A stretch of 64,000 nucleotides of DNA from Roseovarius faecimaris (GTDB lineage: Bacteria > Pseudomonadota > Alphaproteobacteria > Rhodobacterales > Rhodobacteraceae): the NCBI RefSeq assembly GCF_009762325.1, contig NZ_CP034348.1, positions 3,354,501-3,418,500 on the forward strand, read 5' to 3'. The position numbers and the translations under genes are program-made. Position 1 is the stretch's first letter. Each line of letters begins with the position of its first letter. The notes under the pieces are model-generated. The model was not told the DNA's origin, did no database searches, and worked only from the letters and a program-made list of their open reading frames with translations. This document shows, piece after piece, positions 62,890 through 64,000 of this stretch.

Positions 62890-63957
62890 TCAGGATGTGG
62901 CCGGGTGGGGGTGGAACCCCCGGGTCAATGTCAGGTGTGTGCCCACCGCGCCCAGCCACATGCAGAACACCGCCACCCAGGCGGTGAGCGCAAAGATTGA
63001 CCCGCCAGCCATGCCTGCGCCCACGGCGCAGCCACCGGCCAGCATGCTGCCAAAACCCATCAGCACAGCGCCGATCAGGTAGCGCTCCATCGGCGTATCG
63101 CGGCCAAACCGCTCGATCTTGGCCTCCCGTGCGTAAAGCGCCATCGCCGCAGAGCCGACAAACACCCCCGGCACCAGCCCGATACCGAAATTCAGCGTGA
63201 TCTCGGCACTGTTGACGAGGCCCATCAGCGTATCTGTCGAAGGACCGGTGAACGTCACCGAGGAAATGGCAATCGCCTCAAAGGAGGTCTGCGCGATCAT
63301 GTATGTCAGCAGCCAGCCCGACCCGACCGCGAACCCCACGCCTATGGCCGCCAGCGCCCGCGTGGCCTTGACCCCGTGATGCCAGGCCAGCATGACCGAA
63401 CCCGACAGCGCCAGCCCTGCCAACACCGCCGCGAAGGTGCTCGACATCCCGATCTGCGTCAGCAGGCTGCGCTCCTCCCCGCCTTGCACGATCCAGAGTC
63501 CGGCCAAATTCTCGCGCGTGGGCGACAGAACACCGCGCAGCGAGGCCTGAGCCACCAGTGTCAGCACCAGCCCGGTCAGAAGCGCGCGCAGATTGCCGGT
63601 GGCCGAAAGAACCAGAAGGCGGCTCGCACAGCCCCGGGCCAGGATCATGCCGCATCCGAACATCAGCCCGCCAATAATCGCGCCCGACATGCTTCCGGGG
63701 GAGGCGAGCTGACGCGCCTCGCTCAATTCGATCATGCCCATGCTGATCAGCCCCTGCACCGACATGACCCCCGCGCTGAAAGCGATAAGCCAGATACAGA
63801 GCTTCTGCCCAAAGCGTCCTTCGGCCACTTCCACCGTGGCTGCCCGCAGGCAGAATCGCGAATGCTGCGCCGCCGCTCCGAAGACAATGCCGACAACCGC
63901 CCCCGCCATGGCCAGAACGGTATTGTCACCAAAGGTATCGAGCAAAGTCTCAAGCAT
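62890..63957 (-). CDS. YeeE/YedE-family (DUF395) membrane protein, thiosulfate/sulfur transport-like
   Basis: A 355-residue inner-membrane protein with about nine membrane segments. It has the conserved Cys motifs of this family: AAQHSRFCLRAATVEVAEGR, FGCGMILARGCASRLL and LAGGCAVGAGMAGGS. TsuA/YeeE relatives carry thiosulfate or persulfide species across the membrane through Cys relays. It is convergent with the two MBL-fold genes, suggesting a sulfur-compound module. The ATG at 63957 has AAAGGC upstream; an ATG at 63972 (five residues longer) is also possible. Confidence 0.85.
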   Translation of the reverse strand: MLETLLDTFGDNTVLAMAGAVVGIVFGAAAQHSRFCLRAATVEVAEGRFGQKLCIWLIAFSAGVMSVQGLISMGMIELSEARQLASPGSMSGAIIGGLMFGCGMILARGCASRLLVLSATGNLRALLTGLVLTLVAQASLRGVLSPTRENLAGLWIVQGGEERSLLTQIGMSSTFAAVLAGLALSGSVMLAWHHGVKATRALAAIGVGFAVGSGWLLTYMIAQTSFEAIAISSVTFTGPSTDTLMGLVNSAEITLNFGIGLVPGVFVGSAAMALYAREAKIERFGRDTPMERYLIGAVLMGFGSMLAGGCAVGAGMAGGSIFALTAWVAVFCMWLGAVGTHLTLTRGFHPHPATS

Positions 63958-64000
63958 GGCATAGCCTTTCATCTGACGCCCGCAGGCGACGCGGCAAACC

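Overview
The window looks like a stretch of chromosome from a marine alphaproteobacterium of the Roseobacter/Rhodobacteraceae type. The evidence is a GC-rich sequence with tightly packed genes, ccrM (GANTC methylase), TRAP transporters including a TAXI-type binding protein, a BKACE enzyme, DciA next to mutY, and a YeeE/YedE plus metallo-beta-lactamase sulfur-type module. This is inferred from gene content; no rRNA or species marker is present. Intergenic gaps are all below about 200 bases. No CRISPR array, insertion sequence or prophage was seen.

Left flank (1-10950): a partial secreted protein; fghA and sthA; a chain of overlapping metabolic genes (DUF188 protein, EamA permease, HAD phosphatase, ornithine-cyclodeaminase-like protein, membrane-anchored hydrolase); an AT-rich PIN-domain gene that looks acquired; an MFS permease; and zapE. 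A perfect palindrome built on AATTCGTACGAATT occurs between sthA and the DUF188 gene and again between zapE and the next gene.

Central island (10951-37896): this is the most unusual part. On the minus strand lie an alpha/beta hydrolase, a Thr-nucleophile phosphodiesterase-like enzyme, a free ACP, a KS-AT protein with a fused phosphopantetheinyl transferase, and a 2.7-kDa-residue-scale (2724 aa) synthase with order PfaD-type ER, KS, AT, ACP, KR, DH. Next to them are a short unknown gene and a divergent gene fusing a degenerate M50-type membrane domain to an HlyD adaptor. A second minus-strand run carries three paralogous sulfotransferases, two related propeller-like proteins, a lipoprotein esterase, a second alkaline-phosphatase-superfamily enzyme, a small unknown protein and a TPR protein. 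Together these suggest building a reduced polyketide/fatty-acyl chain, decorating it (sulfation, possibly phospho-group transfer) and exporting it to the envelope. The product is unknown.

Right flank (38008-64000): a TAXI-TRAP uptake operon with a universal stress protein; an RpiR regulator divergent from a BKACE enzyme and an aminotransferase; a CoA transferase; dsbA-like, dciA, mutY, alkB and a LacI regulator. tRNA-Arg(CCT) and tRNA-Lys(TTT) flank a kinase/phospholyase-like gene pair. Then come dapF, mtaB, an SGNH hydrolase, ccrM (with three GANTC sites upstream), rnhB, small secreted proteins, a membrane protein with a winged-helix-like C-terminus, two metallo-beta-lactamase-fold proteins and a YeeE/YedE permease.
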